64,000 nucleotides of DNA from Bradyrhizobium sp. (GTDB taxonomy: Bacteria > Pseudomonadota > Alphaproteobacteria > Rhizobiales > Xanthobacteraceae), in NCBI RefSeq assembly GCF_027451485.1, contig NZ_DAIDJE010000200.1, positions 17,348 through 81,347 of the forward strand, written 5' to 3'. Below, piece by piece: positions 16,693 through 25,011 of the stretch. How positions within the stretch are numbered: position 1 is the stretch's first letter; the number at the start of each line of letters is the position of its first letter. The position numbers were made by a program, and so were the translations under genes. The notes beneath the pieces are model-generated. The model ran no database searches. It had not been told where the DNA came from and worked only from the letters and a program-made list of their open reading frames with translations.

Positions 16693-17544
16693 ATGCCTCA
16701 TCCCGTTATGTCCCCCGACAACGTCGCCGTCATCACCGGAGGCGCCGGTGGCATTGGATTTGCCGCCGCCAAGCGGTTCGCCCGGCTCGGCATGAAGGTG
16801 TGCGTCGCCGATTCCGGCAAGGACCGGCTGGCTACCGCCGAGGCCGAACTGGTCTCGATTTCGCCGGGCGGGGCGACCAGGGTAATGGCGATGGCGGTAG
16901 ATGTCAGCCGTGCTGACGAGGTGTCAAAGCTGGAAGACGCCGTGCATGAGCGCTTCGGCGGCACGGATCTCCTGATGAACAACGCCGGCATTCAACCCGG
17001 CAGCAGCCTGTTCGGCAAGCCGGACAATTGGGAGCGAATTCTGACCGTGAACCTGTGGGGGGTAATCAACGGCTCAAGGATTTTTGGACCACGCATGATC
17101 GAGCGCGGCAGGCCGGGCCTGATCATCAACACGGGCTCAAAGCAGGGCATCACCACCCCGCCCGGCGATCCTGCCTACAATGTCGCGAAGGCCGGCGTGA
17201 AGGCCTTCACCGAGGCGCTGGAACACGAGTTGCGCAACACCAAGGGCAGCCGTATCAGCGCGCACCTCTTCATTCCCGGCTTCGTGTTTACGGGGCTGAC
17301 CGCCAAGGGACGGACCGAAAAGCCGGCCGCGGCCTGGACGCCGGAGCAAACCGTCGACTTCATGATCGAGCGGGTGGGAAGTGGAGACTTCTACATTCTC
17401 TGCCCGGATAATGACGTGCCGCGCCGGCTCGACGAGCGGCGCATCCTCTGGGCTGCGGAAGACATCGTCGAAAACCGTCCCGCGCTATCCCGCTGGCATC
17501 CGGACTATGCGGAAGCATTCGCGAAGTTCGTGAAGGAAGGTTGA
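16693..17544 (+). CDS. Short-chain dehydrogenase/reductase
   Basis: A 283-residue classical SDR. The nucleotide-binding TGGAGGIG is at residues 15-22, NNAG follows the fourth strand, and the catalytic Ser-Tyr-Lys set is in NTGSKQGITTPPGDPAYNVAK. The aspartate after the second strand (CVADSGKDRL) favours NAD. The ribosome site GAAGGGAAG precedes ATG. The C-terminal extension ending WHPDYAEAFAKFVKEG is longer than in minimal SDRs. It is divergent from the OYE gene. The substrate is unknown. Confidence 0.9.
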   Translation: MPHPVMSPDNVAVITGGAGGIGFAAAKRFARLGMKVCVADSGKDRLATAEAELVSISPGGATRVMAMAVDVSRADEVSKLEDAVHERFGGTDLLMNNAGIQPGSSLFGKPDNWERILTVNLWGVINGSRIFGPRMIERGRPGLIINTGSKQGITTPPGDPAYNVAKAGVKAFTEALEHELRNTKGSRISAHLFIPGFVFTGLTAKGRTEKPAAAWTPEQTVDFMIERVGSGDFYILCPDNDVPRRLDERRILWAAEDIVENRPALSRWHPDYAEAFAKFVKEG

Positions 17545-17606
17545 GCGGCGAGCCTTCGGTTCGCCTTCCTTCACCCGAACCGGTGCCCGCTTCGCTTGAA
17601 AACGCG

Positions 17607-17813
17607 TCAAAGCGTCTCCTGCTTGTGTCCGCATTGCTTGCAGGTGAATTTCGCCCGCGTCACCCCGCGTTCGGCGGAGACGCGGTTCGGCGCGCCGCAT
17701 TTGCCGCAGACGGTCTCGATGCGAGTATTGCCCTCCTTGATAACCAGCGGCTTGCGCGCCATCGCCTCGCGGATCAGGCGCTCCGCCTCTTCGCGCATTG
17801 CCTGCTTCGACAT
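17607..17813 (-). CDS. Small zinc-ribbon protein of unknown function
   Basis: A 68-residue cytoplasmic protein starting MSKQAMREEAERLIREAMAR. It has an amphipathic helix and then two CxxC knuckles, VCGKCGAPNR and FTCKQCGHKQ, spaced about 20 residues apart, as in a zinc ribbon. The frame is open 24 codons further upstream, but that part lacks family-like sequence. It converges with the SDR (62 bp between stops) and has a palindromic element 58 bp upstream of its start. A role in nucleic-acid or protein binding is only inference. Confidence 0.75.
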   Translation of the reverse strand: MSKQAMREEAERLIREAMARKPLVIKEGNTRIETVCGKCGAPNRVSAERGVTRAKFTCKQCGHKQETL

Positions 17814-17870
17814 CCGTACGCACCCATCATGATCCCAAGACGGGCGGCTTATAGCACGACAACTGTGTCT

Positions 17871-18040
17871 TGCTAGTGGTCCCATTCCAACATTCGCATC
17901 ACTTCTCAGCTGACACTGTTGCGATTGTTAGATTCGAAGGTCACCAGCAAATGCTAGATTTCCAGTGAAGTTTGGCATTTGACGTTCGCTTTACGAGTTT
18001 GCGGCCGCGTGGGGAACGAATGTCAAATACACCTCACTGG
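17871..18040 (-). repeat. Composite two-hairpin element, copy 3
   Basis: The first hairpin (17871-17949) has arms AGTGGTCCCATTCCAACATT and TGCGATTGTTAGATTCGAAG (type B, decayed). The second (17962-18040) has arms CCAGTGAAGTTTGGCATTTG and CGAATGTCAAATACACCTCA (type C). The minus-strand spacer is GAAATCTAGCATTTGCTGG. Orientation C-spacer-B is minus. It sits between the zinc-ribbon gene start and the Rieske gene stop (14 bp away). Confidence 0.8.
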
Positions 18041-18053
18041 CGTCGCGTCGGTT

Positions 18054-18467
18054 TCATGTCTCAACAATCACATAATTGTCTTCGACGTGAACCGGAAAGG
18101 TTTCGGCCACATAGGGTCCCTTGGCCAACGTCTCACCGTCCTCGATGACCACTGGATAGGTTCTGACCTTGACGCGCTGCGGATCGAACCAGGATTGGCC
18201 GTTGCGCATGTCGAATTCCCAGCCATGCCAGGCGCAGCGCAACAGTTCGCCAACCCGCGAGCGCTGATAGACCCCGGGTTCCGGCGAGGTCAGCCGCGCC
18301 ACGCAGGCCGCCTGATCCAGCGGCGCACCGGCGTGAGGGCAGCGGTTGAGCAAAGCGAAGAACTCGCCATTGGCATGGAACACGACCACGTCGCGGCCAT
18401 CGAGCGTGACCACCTTGTTGCCTCCGGGCGGAATGTCTGACGTGCGGGCGACGATGTGGCGGGTCAT
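18054..18467 (-). CDS. Rieske [2Fe-2S] ferredoxin-like protein
   Basis: A 137-residue soluble Rieske protein. The cluster ligands are C-x-H in NRCPHAGAPL and C-x-x-H in LRCAWHGWEF, about 35 residues apart. This is slightly wider than in minimal ferredoxins because of the insert CVARLTSPEPGVYQRSRVGE. It could be an electron carrier for an oxygenase or a stand-alone ferredoxin. It is third in a same-strand set after two amidohydrolases (22 bp gap), so it probably belongs to the same pathway. The ATG at 18465-18467 is preferred over a TTG three codons earlier. Confidence 0.88.
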   Translation of the reverse strand: MTRHIVARTSDIPPGGNKVVTLDGRDVVVFHANGEFFALLNRCPHAGAPLDQAACVARLTSPEPGVYQRSRVGELLRCAWHGWEFDMRNGQSWFDPQRVKVRTYPVVIEDGETLAKGPYVAETFPVHVEDNYVIVET

Positions 18468-18489
18468 GGCAGGCAATCAGAATTTGCGA

Positions 18490-19602
18490 TCACAACTTAT
18501 AGACGGCGCGGGCATTGGTGTTGAAGATCTTGATCCGTTCAGCCTCGCTGAGCGGCGTCTTGAAGGCAAAGCGCGGATCGTCGAAATCCCAATGCGGATA
18601 ATCCGACGAAAACAGCAGACGGTCGACGCCGACCCATTCGATCAGCGAACGCAGATGTTTGGCTTCGTCGGGTTCGTCGATCGGCTGCGTCGTGAACCAG
18701 AAATGCTCCCGCACATATTCGGATGGACGGCGCTTGAGATGGGGCACCTCGTCGCGGAACCGGTCAAAATGCTGATCCATCCGCCACATCGTCGACGAGA
18801 TCCAGCCGAAGCCGCCCTCGATGAACACGATCTTCAGCCGTGGGAAGCGCTCCGGCACCCCTTCGAGCACGAGGCTCGTGAGCGACGCCGCCATGGTATG
18901 TGCATTCGACTGGTGTTCTTCTGCATAATAAGAGGGCCAGCCGCCAGCGGTGGGCGCGTGACCGCCATAACCGCCGACATGGATACCGAGCGGGAGCCCC
19001 AGTTCCTCCGCACGGGCATAGATCGGCCAATAGCGGCGCCGGCCGATCGGCTCGTTGGCCCGCGGCGAGATGTTGATCTGCACATACTGCCCGACCTTGG
19101 CGCAACGCTCGATTTCGGCAACGGCCAGGTCCACACCGTCCTGCCCAACCAGGATGGCGGCCTTCAACCGCGGATCGCGGCTGGTCCAGTGCGCCAACTG
19201 CCACTCGTTCACGGCGCGCTGGATCGCTGCGCCGAATTCGAGGTTCTGCTGCGAGAAGATGAACATGTCGAGCACCTGCAGCAAGCCGAACTCGACGTCG
19301 AGCGGATCGAGATACTGCTTGCGCATGAAATCCAGATCCGAGCCCGGCGGTCCGCCGGTGGGCGGCCACGCGTCGCGGCGCGCGATCAGAGGCGAAGAAC
19401 GCGGATAAGGCGTGGTTCCCATGTAGGGCGTGCGCAGATGGTCGCCGTAGGTCTTCATATGTTCCTGCCAGCGCCTGGCGAGGTATGGATTGAGATCGGT
19501 CCTGGCATGCAGGCTTGGATGGATGTCGCAATCGATGATGCGCAGCCTCGTCCTGGCCGGCTTTTCCTGATCGAGCAGCGGGCGGTCGATGACTTCACTC
19601 AT
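18490..19602 (-). CDS. Amidohydrolase 2 family (ACMSD-like) metal enzyme
   Basis: A 370-residue TIM-barrel hydrolase or decarboxylase. The first metal histidine is in RIIDCDIHPSLH, a further histidine is in PLGIHVGGYGGH and the late aspartate is in LFSSDYPHWDFDDP. These are the marks of the amidohydrolase-2 group, which contains ACMSD, o-pyrocatechuate decarboxylases and related aromatic-ring enzymes. It is a clear paralogue of the upstream gene, 39 bp away, and the Rieske protein follows. Together they suggest degradation of an aromatic or heterocyclic acid. Exact substrate unknown. Confidence 0.9.
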   Translation of the reverse strand: MSEVIDRPLLDQEKPARTRLRIIDCDIHPSLHARTDLNPYLARRWQEHMKTYGDHLRTPYMGTTPYPRSSPLIARRDAWPPTGGPPGSDLDFMRKQYLDPLDVEFGLLQVLDMFIFSQQNLEFGAAIQRAVNEWQLAHWTSRDPRLKAAILVGQDGVDLAVAEIERCAKVGQYVQINISPRANEPIGRRRYWPIYARAEELGLPLGIHVGGYGGHAPTAGGWPSYYAEEHQSNAHTMAASLTSLVLEGVPERFPRLKIVFIEGGFGWISSTMWRMDQHFDRFRDEVPHLKRRPSEYVREHFWFTTQPIDEPDEAKHLRSLIEWVGVDRLLFSSDYPHWDFDDPRFAFKTPLSEAERIKIFNTNARAVYKL

Positions 19603-19641
19603 GCGATCCTCCTGATCTCTGTTTCCGGATCATGATCTCAA

Positions 19642-20703
19642 TCAAGCCGCGAGCGAAAGCCGCGGGAAGGTTTCAAGCGGATTGTCCGCGCACATGCGCG
19701 TCACGATAGAGGCCGGCAGATGCGGCGGAACGGCGTCGTCGCCATCGAACTGCCAGTGCGGATAGTCGGAGGCAAACAGGAACATCTTGTCCGAGCCGAT
19801 CATCTCGATGATGTCGGCAACACCGGCCGCATCCGGCGGCGCGTCGAACGGCTGCATGGTGACGCGAACATGGTCGCGCACGATCGACGCCGGCTCGCGA
19901 TCGACCCACGGCACCTCGACCCGGACGCCGCGCCAAGTCTTGTTGGCGCGCCACATGAAGGCCGGCAGCCAGGTGACGCCGGATTCCATCAGCACGACCT
20001 TCAGGTTCGGAAATTTCAGGAACACGCCCTCATAGATCAGGCTGAGCACCTGGGCCTGAAACGCCTGCGCCTCGGCGAGATAATATTCGTAGCGATAGGA
20101 GGGCCAGCCGACCGAGCTCGGGGCCTGCCGATAGGCGCTGCCGGCGTGGATAGCGAGCGGCAGCTGATGCTTCTCCGCCGCCTGCCACACCGGCCAATAA
20201 TGCCGGCGGCCAAGCAGGGTCTCGCCCTGTGCCAGCACCAAGACAGAGACGAATCTTTTGTCGGCGGCACGGCGTTCGATTTCCTCGATCGCGAGATCCG
20301 GCGCCTGCCATGGAATCACGATCGAGGCACGCAGACGCGAATCGCGATCCAGCCACTCGGCTGCGATCCAGTCGTTGATCGCCTTGCAGAAGGCGGACGC
20401 CATGTAGGGATCGTACACGGCTTGCGCGCCATAGAGCACGTTGCAAATGGCATGGCTGGCGCCGAGCTGGTCAAAGGCGCCACGCTGGACCATTGCAAGA
20501 TCGCTGCCGGGCTTGCCGCGCTTCGGCCGCCAGTCGGCCCGGCCGGAGAGGGCCATGTGCGGCGGATAGCTGTTGAGATCGAGGCCATCGATCGCCCGGC
20601 TCACCACCTGCTCTTTCCAGTGATCGTCGAGATAGGGCAACAGCGTGGTGCGCGTGCCGCCTATTGCCGGGTGGATATCGCAGTCGATCCGCGTCGCCGC
20701 CAT
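19642..20703 (-). CDS. Amidohydrolase 2 family (ACMSD-like) metal enzyme, paralogue
   Basis: A 353-residue relative of the following gene. It shares RIDCDIHPAIGG at the N-terminus, LAIHAGSAYRQ in mid-protein and FASDYPHWQFDGDD near the end. The start is set at MAATRIDCDIHP (20701-20703), dropping a 20-residue basic extension. It is first of the three-gene set amidohydrolase-amidohydrolase-Rieske. The two paralogues may act on successive intermediates or form a hetero-oligomer; this is inference. The tRNA-Val gene lies upstream. Confidence 0.9.
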   Translation of the reverse strand: MAATRIDCDIHPAIGGTRTTLLPYLDDHWKEQVVSRAIDGLDLNSYPPHMALSGRADWRPKRGKPGSDLAMVQRGAFDQLGASHAICNVLYGAQAVYDPYMASAFCKAINDWIAAEWLDRDSRLRASIVIPWQAPDLAIEEIERRAADKRFVSVLVLAQGETLLGRRHYWPVWQAAEKHQLPLAIHAGSAYRQAPSSVGWPSYRYEYYLAEAQAFQAQVLSLIYEGVFLKFPNLKVVLMESGVTWLPAFMWRANKTWRGVRVEVPWVDREPASIVRDHVRVTMQPFDAPPDAAGVADIIEMIGSDKMFLFASDYPHWQFDGDDAVPPHLPASIVTRMCADNPLETFPRLSLAA

Positions 20704-20868
20704 GTTCCGTCCCTTGATCTCATTGTTGCGGACCGCCTGGCAGTTCCGCGCTTTTGCGATCAAGTGTGACGCCGTGTCCGGACGAGCGCAAGGGATGCAT
20801 GAACGTCGGAGCCGCGGAATGCGCGGCGCAACTTCATGGCTGGGATGAGCGTGGCCGATGGCTTTGGA

Positions 20869-20943
20869 TGGTGGGCACGACAGGGATCGAACCTGTGACC
20901 CCTACCATGTCAAGGTAGTGCTCTCCCGCTGAGCTACGTGCCC
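20869..20943 (-). tRNA. tRNA-Val (GAC), CCA encoded
   Basis: On the minus strand the acceptor stem GGGCACG pairs with CGTGCCC, followed by the discriminator A and CCA. The D-arm AGCTCAGCGGGAGAGC, the anticodon arm CTACC-TTGACAT-GGTAG and the T-arm CAGGTTCGATCCCTG are all complete. The anticodon GAC reads valine. No intron or mismatch in stems was noticed. Confidence 0.97.
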
Positions 20944-21035
20944 TTAGGTCTTAATCGGGTCGGGGGTCCGTATATCGGCTCCCACGCGGCCAGGCAAGCT
21001 TGCAGAGCCGCGTTTTCGAGACGATGGAGGCCCGT

Positions 21036-21395
21036 TCAGGCCGCCAGCATCTTGTTAACTTCGGTGACGAGTTCGCGCAGGTGAACCGGCTTGGACAGCA
21101 CCTTGGCGTTCTTCGGCGCCTCGGAGTCAGCATTGAGCGCCACGGCGGCAAAGCCGGTGATGAACATGATCTTGATGTCGGGATCGAGTTCCGAGGCGCG
21201 GCGCGCCAGTTCGATCCCGTCCATTTCCGGCATCACGATATCGGTGAGCAACATCTCAAACGGCTCCTCGCGCAACCGCTGATAGGCCGACATGCCGTTG
21301 TCGTGCGGCGAGACCTGAAAACCGGCGTTTTCCAGCGCCTTGACCAGAAAGCGGCGCATATCGTTGTCGTCTTCGGCGAGGAGGATCTTGTGCAT
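21036..21395 (-). CDS. cpdR: CpdR single-domain response regulator
   Basis: A 119-residue stand-alone receiver domain. Acidic pocket D9/D10, phospho-acceptor D52 in LLTDIVMPEMDGIELARRA, switch residues in IMFITGFAAVAL and the lysine in VLSKPVHLRELV are present. Sequence agreement with Caulobacter CpdR is near-continuous. There, unphosphorylated CpdR acts as adaptor that brings ClpXP to the pole and licenses proteolysis of cell-cycle proteins such as CtrA and PdeA. The neighbouring divergent gene is an N-formylglutamate amidohydrolase, an arrangement I associate with Rhizobiales cpdR loci. Confidence 0.94.
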   Translation of the reverse strand: MHKILLAEDDNDMRRFLVKALENAGFQVSPHDNGMSAYQRLREEPFEMLLTDIVMPEMDGIELARRASELDPDIKIMFITGFAAVALNADSEAPKNAKVLSKPVHLRELVTEVNKMLAA

Positions 21396-21480
21396 GGCAG
21401 GGAACGTCGAATCCCGATTGGAGGATTAGTCAGACCACTAAGCCTGACAGAGAGTAAATTTCGGGTGAAAGAACGGCAAC

Positions 21481-21645
21481 GGTGTCCCGGTTCTGACATT
21501 CGTGCCTGTCGTGGCGGGTTCGTTTATGAATGTCAGAACCGCTGGGACACCGTCAAATATTGATTTCTAGTGGAGTAGTGGATTTGGCATTCGCTGGGCG
21601 AATTCGCGGCAAACTGGGCAGCGAATGCCAAATCCACTCCACTTG
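21481..21645 (-). repeat. Composite two-hairpin element, copy 4
   Basis: The first hairpin (21481-21551) has arms GTGTCCCGGTTCTGACATTC and GAATGTCAGAACCGCTGGGA (type A). The second (21568-21645) has arms AGTGGATTTGGCATTCGCT and AGCGAATGCCAAATCCACT (type C, 19 bp perfect). The minus-strand spacer is AGAAATCAATATTTGAC. Its right hairpin begins at CTAGTGG. It lies in the divergent region between cpdR and the formylglutamate hydrolase, so any promoter for either gene must coexist with it. Confidence 0.85.
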
Positions 21646-21856
21646 TGCCGTCTCACGCCAATATTTGTCGCCCGGATCGGGGCGAGAATCAATCGAACCC
21701 GTCAATCGCCGTCGCAAGGCGTGGTTTCGATCGATTCACGGTTTTTTCGCTTGGCACGACGTCCGCGATTACCGACAATAGCACCTCAAAAGCCGCATCG
21801 TCCGGGCACAAATGAAAGTGGTTCGAAGGGCGGATTTCAAGGGACGGCGCCGCACG

Positions 21857-22744
21857 ATGACCCAGCCTGAAGAAGAACTGCCGCCGCCGTTCGAGATCGT
21901 CGAACCAGCCGCCTGGCGGGCGCCCATCATCTTCAATTCGCCGCATTCCGGCTCGGTCTACCCCGACGAATTCCTGAAAATCTCGCGGATCGATCTGATC
22001 GCGTTGCGCCGCTCGGAAGACTCGTTCATGGACGAGTTGATCGCAGGCCTCAGCGGCCTTGGTTTTCCGACCGTGAGCGTGAACTTTCCGCGCTCTTATG
22101 TCGACGTCAACCGCGAGCCTTATGAACTCGATCCGCGGATGTTTTCCGGACGGCTGCCAAGCTTCGCCAATACTCGCTCCATGCGGGTGGCCGGAGGGTT
22201 GGGCACCATTCCGCGCGTGGTCGGCGACGGGCAGGAAATCTACGGCGAACGCATTGCGGTCGACGATGCACTGGCGAGAATCGAGACGCTCTACAAGCCC
22301 TATCACCGCGCCCTTCGCCGCCTGATCAACAAGGCCCATCGGAGCTTCGGTACGGTGATTGTGGTCGACTGCCACTCGATGCCCTCGGTCGGCGTCTCGC
22401 GCGAGGAACCGCGGCGGCCGGACGTCGTGATCGGCGATCGCTACGGCACCAGTTGCGCGCCGATCCTCGCCGACAAGGTCGAGGAGACCATGACGCGGCT
22501 CGGCTACTCGGTCGGGCGCAACAAACCCTATGCGGGCGGCTTCATTACCGAGCACTACGGCAATCCGGCCTCCGGGCTGCATACCATCCAGCTTGAGCTC
22601 AATCGCGCCGTCTATATGGATGAGCGGCGGCGGACGCGCGGCGACCGGTTTGCGCAGGTGGCGACCGATTTCACCGTGCTGGCCGAGGTGCTGGCCTCCA
22701 TTCCACTGGATGACCTTGAGCCATTCCAGACCGCGGCGGAATGA
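21857..22744 (+). CDS. N-formylglutamate amidohydrolase family protein
   Basis: A 295-residue protein with the FGase pattern: APIIFNSPHSGSVYPDEF near the N-terminus, RSYVDVNREPYELDP, and the metal/catalytic segment VVDCHSMPSVG followed by DVVIGDRYGTSC. It probably releases formate from N-formylglutamate at the end of histidine breakdown, although other hut genes are absent here. The start chosen is MTQPEEELPP; an in-frame ATG 15 codons earlier (21812) is possible, and neither has a strong ribosome site. It is divergent from cpdR. Confidence 0.88.
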   Translation: MTQPEEELPPPFEIVEPAAWRAPIIFNSPHSGSVYPDEFLKISRIDLIALRRSEDSFMDELIAGLSGLGFPTVSVNFPRSYVDVNREPYELDPRMFSGRLPSFANTRSMRVAGGLGTIPRVVGDGQEIYGERIAVDDALARIETLYKPYHRALRRLINKAHRSFGTVIVVDCHSMPSVGVSREEPRRPDVVIGDRYGTSCAPILADKVEETMTRLGYSVGRNKPYAGGFITEHYGNPASGLHTIQLELNRAVYMDERRRTRGDRFAQVATDFTVLAEVLASIPLDDLEPFQTAAE

Positions 22745-22811
22745 CCGCTCTCGTCTGCGCGATCCCGTGAGCGACGGCGCCATCGCCGTCCGTCGGCACA
22801 TGACAGTTGCA

Positions 22812-22905
22812 AGAAAAAAGGGCCGCTTGAATGAACAAGCGGCCCAAGTCTAGGGAGGAAACGCCCAAGGAGGGCAGCGGCAACGCGAAGCGCTACCGCA
22901 CCGCA
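22812..22905 (-). ncRNA. mmgR: Small RNA of the alpha-r8 family (mmgR / 'suhB' motif)
   Basis: The minus strand encodes a short RNA ending in a textbook terminator: GGGCCGCTTG / CAAGCGGCCC with a 6-base loop (22820-22845), then TTTTTT. Just upstream lies TTTCCTCCCT (complement of 22852-22861), the unpaired decamer I recall as the invariant core of mmgR-type RNAs. A second CCTCC occurs in CTGCCCTCCTTGG. A possible promoter has -35 TTGCAC (22931-22936) and -10 ATATTG (22907-22912) with 18 bp between. The 5' end is estimated. In Sinorhizobium meliloti mmgR limits polyhydroxybutyrate build-up. The neighbour on the right is an IMPase-family gene of the kind formerly called suhB. Confidence 0.75.
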
Positions 22906-23246
22906 ACAATATGCGGCCGCGCTGCACAAAGTGCAAGAGTTTTTAATTTATTTCCGGTGCATATCAGGCCACTGCAGCGGGAATGCCACAGAAGGCAGAT
23001 TTCAAAATTTCTAAAACAGAATCATATGTTTAGATGAAAATCGTTTTCACCCTCCATTGATTCGTCCAACGCCTTTTATTTTTTCGATTTCGTGACCGCT
23101 TGCCCTCATTGGAAATTTACCCCTCACCGCAAACCGATTCGCCAGGCCCAAAGCGCCCTTGCCCACTGGCTAGTCTTGCAACGACGGTGCGGAAGGCCCC
23201 GGATTGCGCTAGGCAGGGGCCCAGCATCTTATCGTAAGGAAGTATC

Positions 23247-24026
23247 GTGACGGTCATCGATTTCACCGCCTTCATTGGCCGCCTTGCGACCGCCTCCGGC
23301 GAAACCATCCTGCCGTTCTTCCGCACCTCGCTTGGTGTCGACAATAAGGCCGCCCACGATTTCGATCCCGTGACGGAAGCCGACCGGGCAGCTGAAGCGG
23401 TGATGCGCCGGCTGATCCAGGCCAACTTCCCCCAGCACGGCATTGTCGGCGAGGAGTTCGGCAATGAGCGCGAGGACGCCGAATATGTCTGGGTGCTGGA
23501 TCCGATCGACGGCACCAAATCCTTTATCTCGGGCTTTCCGACCTGGGGAACGCTAATCGCTCTGATGCACGAGAAAGCGCCGGTGTTCGGCATGATGCAT
23601 CAGCCCTTTATCAGCGAGCGCTTCTATGGCGACAACGGCTCGGCGAGCTATTCGGGCTCGGCCGGCGAGCGACGCCTGGCGGTGCGGCGCTGCGCCTCGC
23701 TGACGGATGCGACGCTGTTTACGACGAGTCCGCTGCTGATGAATGAGGCCGATCGCGCCACTTTCGGCCGCGTTGCGCAGACTGCGCGGCTGACCCGCTA
23801 TGGCGGCGACTGTTACTCCTACTGCATGCTCGCGGCCGGCCATCTCGATCTGGTCATTGAAACCGAACTCAAGCCTTACGACATTGCCGCCCTGATTCCG
23901 ATCATTACCGGCGCCGGAGGCGTCGTGACGACCTGGGAAGGCAAGCCTGCGCAAAACGGCGGCCGCATCATCGCCGCCGGCGATCCGAGAAGCCACGAAG
24001 CGGCGCTCAAGCTGCTCAACGACTAG
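23247..24026 (+). CDS. hisN: Histidinol-phosphatase, inositol-monophosphatase family
   Basis: A 259-residue Mg-dependent phosphatase. The metal-site motifs are GIVGEEFGNE, WVLDPIDGTKSFISGFP and, near the end, GGDCYSYCMLAAGHLDLVIE with LKPYDIAAL. The sequence style matches alphaproteobacterial HisN (histidinol-phosphate to histidinol) rather than true SuhB; inositol phosphatase activity remains possible. The 500 bp upstream carry the small RNA on the opposite strand and probably this gene's promoter. A Bug receptor gene follows after 10 bp. Confidence 0.88.
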   Translation: MTVIDFTAFIGRLATASGETILPFFRTSLGVDNKAAHDFDPVTEADRAAEAVMRRLIQANFPQHGIVGEEFGNEREDAEYVWVLDPIDGTKSFISGFPTWGTLIALMHEKAPVFGMMHQPFISERFYGDNGSASYSGSAGERRLAVRRCASLTDATLFTTSPLLMNEADRATFGRVAQTARLTRYGGDCYSYCMLAAGHLDLVIETELKPYDIAALIPIITGAGGVVTTWEGKPAQNGGRIIAAGDPRSHEAALKLLND

Positions 24027-24036
24027 GGAAACCTTC

Positions 24037-25005
24037 ATGAAAGTCTTGCAGGCGTTCGTCGCCGGATTGGCCCTAATGCTTCCAATGGCCTCCGTGATGG
24101 CGGAGGACTTTCCAGCGCACCAGATCCGGCTCATCGTTCCGTTCCCGCCCGGCGGCCCCAACGACATTATCGCCCGGGTGATCGGCCAGCGCATGTCAGA
24201 GATCATCAAGCAGCCGGTCATCATCGACAATCGCGGCGGCCAGGGCGGAGTGCTCGGCACCGAAGTGCTGGCGAAATCCGCGCCCGACGGTTACACGATC
24301 GCGATCTCTAGCGCCGGCGCACTCGCCATCAGCCCGACGATGGAAAAGGTCGCCTACGATCCCCTAAAGGACCTGCAAGCCGTCACCTTGGTGGCGAAGG
24401 TGCCGGAGATGCTGGTGGTGGCGACCGACGTTCCGGCCAAGAACATGGCTGAGCTGGTCGCCCTCGCCAAGGCAAAACCAGGAAAGCTCAATTTCGCCTC
24501 CTCCGGCCCGGGCAGCCTGCCGCATCTTGCCGGCGAGATGCTCAAGCTCACCGCCAAGATCGATATCGTGCATGTGCCCTACCGTGGCGCGGCACCAGCC
24601 GTGAACGACCTGCTCGGCCAGCAAGTGCAGATGGTGTTTCTCGATCTGCCGGTGCTTCTGCCGCTGATCAGGGCCGGAAGCCTGCGCGCCATCGCACTAG
24701 CCGCGCCGCAGCGTGCACCTACCGCCAAGGATGTGCCAACCACGACCGAGGTGGGGATGCCCGACGTGCAGGCCGAGAACTGGTACGGCATGGTCGCGCC
24801 GGCCGGGACGCCTCCCGCCATCATCGCAAAGCTGAACGAGATCGCGACGGAAGCGATGCGCGACCCGGCGGTGAAGGAGAAACTCGCCGTGCAGGGGGCG
24901 GAACTGATCGGCGACAGCCCGGATCATTTCCACGCCTTCATGGAAAGCGAGATCAAGCGCTGGGCAATGGTGATCCAGGACGCCGGCGTCCCGACGGAGA
25001 AATAA
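24037..25005 (+). CDS. Tripartite tricarboxylate transporter (Bug/TctC) substrate-binding protein
   Basis: A 322-residue exported receptor. The signal peptide is MKVLQAFVAGLALMLPMASV with cleavage near VMAED. Family motifs follow: IRLIVPFPPGGPNDIIARVI, DNRGGQGGVLGTEVLAK, the segment PGKLNFASSGPGSLPHLAGE and HVPYRGAAPAVNDLLG. No TctAB partner is present. It begins only 10 bp after hisN, so the two are probably co-transcribed although functionally unrelated. It converges with a LysR gene whose stop is 6 bp away. Confidence 0.92.
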   Translation: MKVLQAFVAGLALMLPMASVMAEDFPAHQIRLIVPFPPGGPNDIIARVIGQRMSEIIKQPVIIDNRGGQGGVLGTEVLAKSAPDGYTIAISSAGALAISPTMEKVAYDPLKDLQAVTLVAKVPEMLVVATDVPAKNMAELVALAKAKPGKLNFASSGPGSLPHLAGEMLKLTAKIDIVHVPYRGAAPAVNDLLGQQVQMVFLDLPVLLPLIRAGSLRAIALAAPQRAPTAKDVPTTTEVGMPDVQAENWYGMVAPAGTPPAIIAKLNEIATEAMRDPAVKEKLAVQGAELIGDSPDHFHAFMESEIKRWAMVIQDAGVPTEK

Positions 25006-25011
25006 TAGCCC

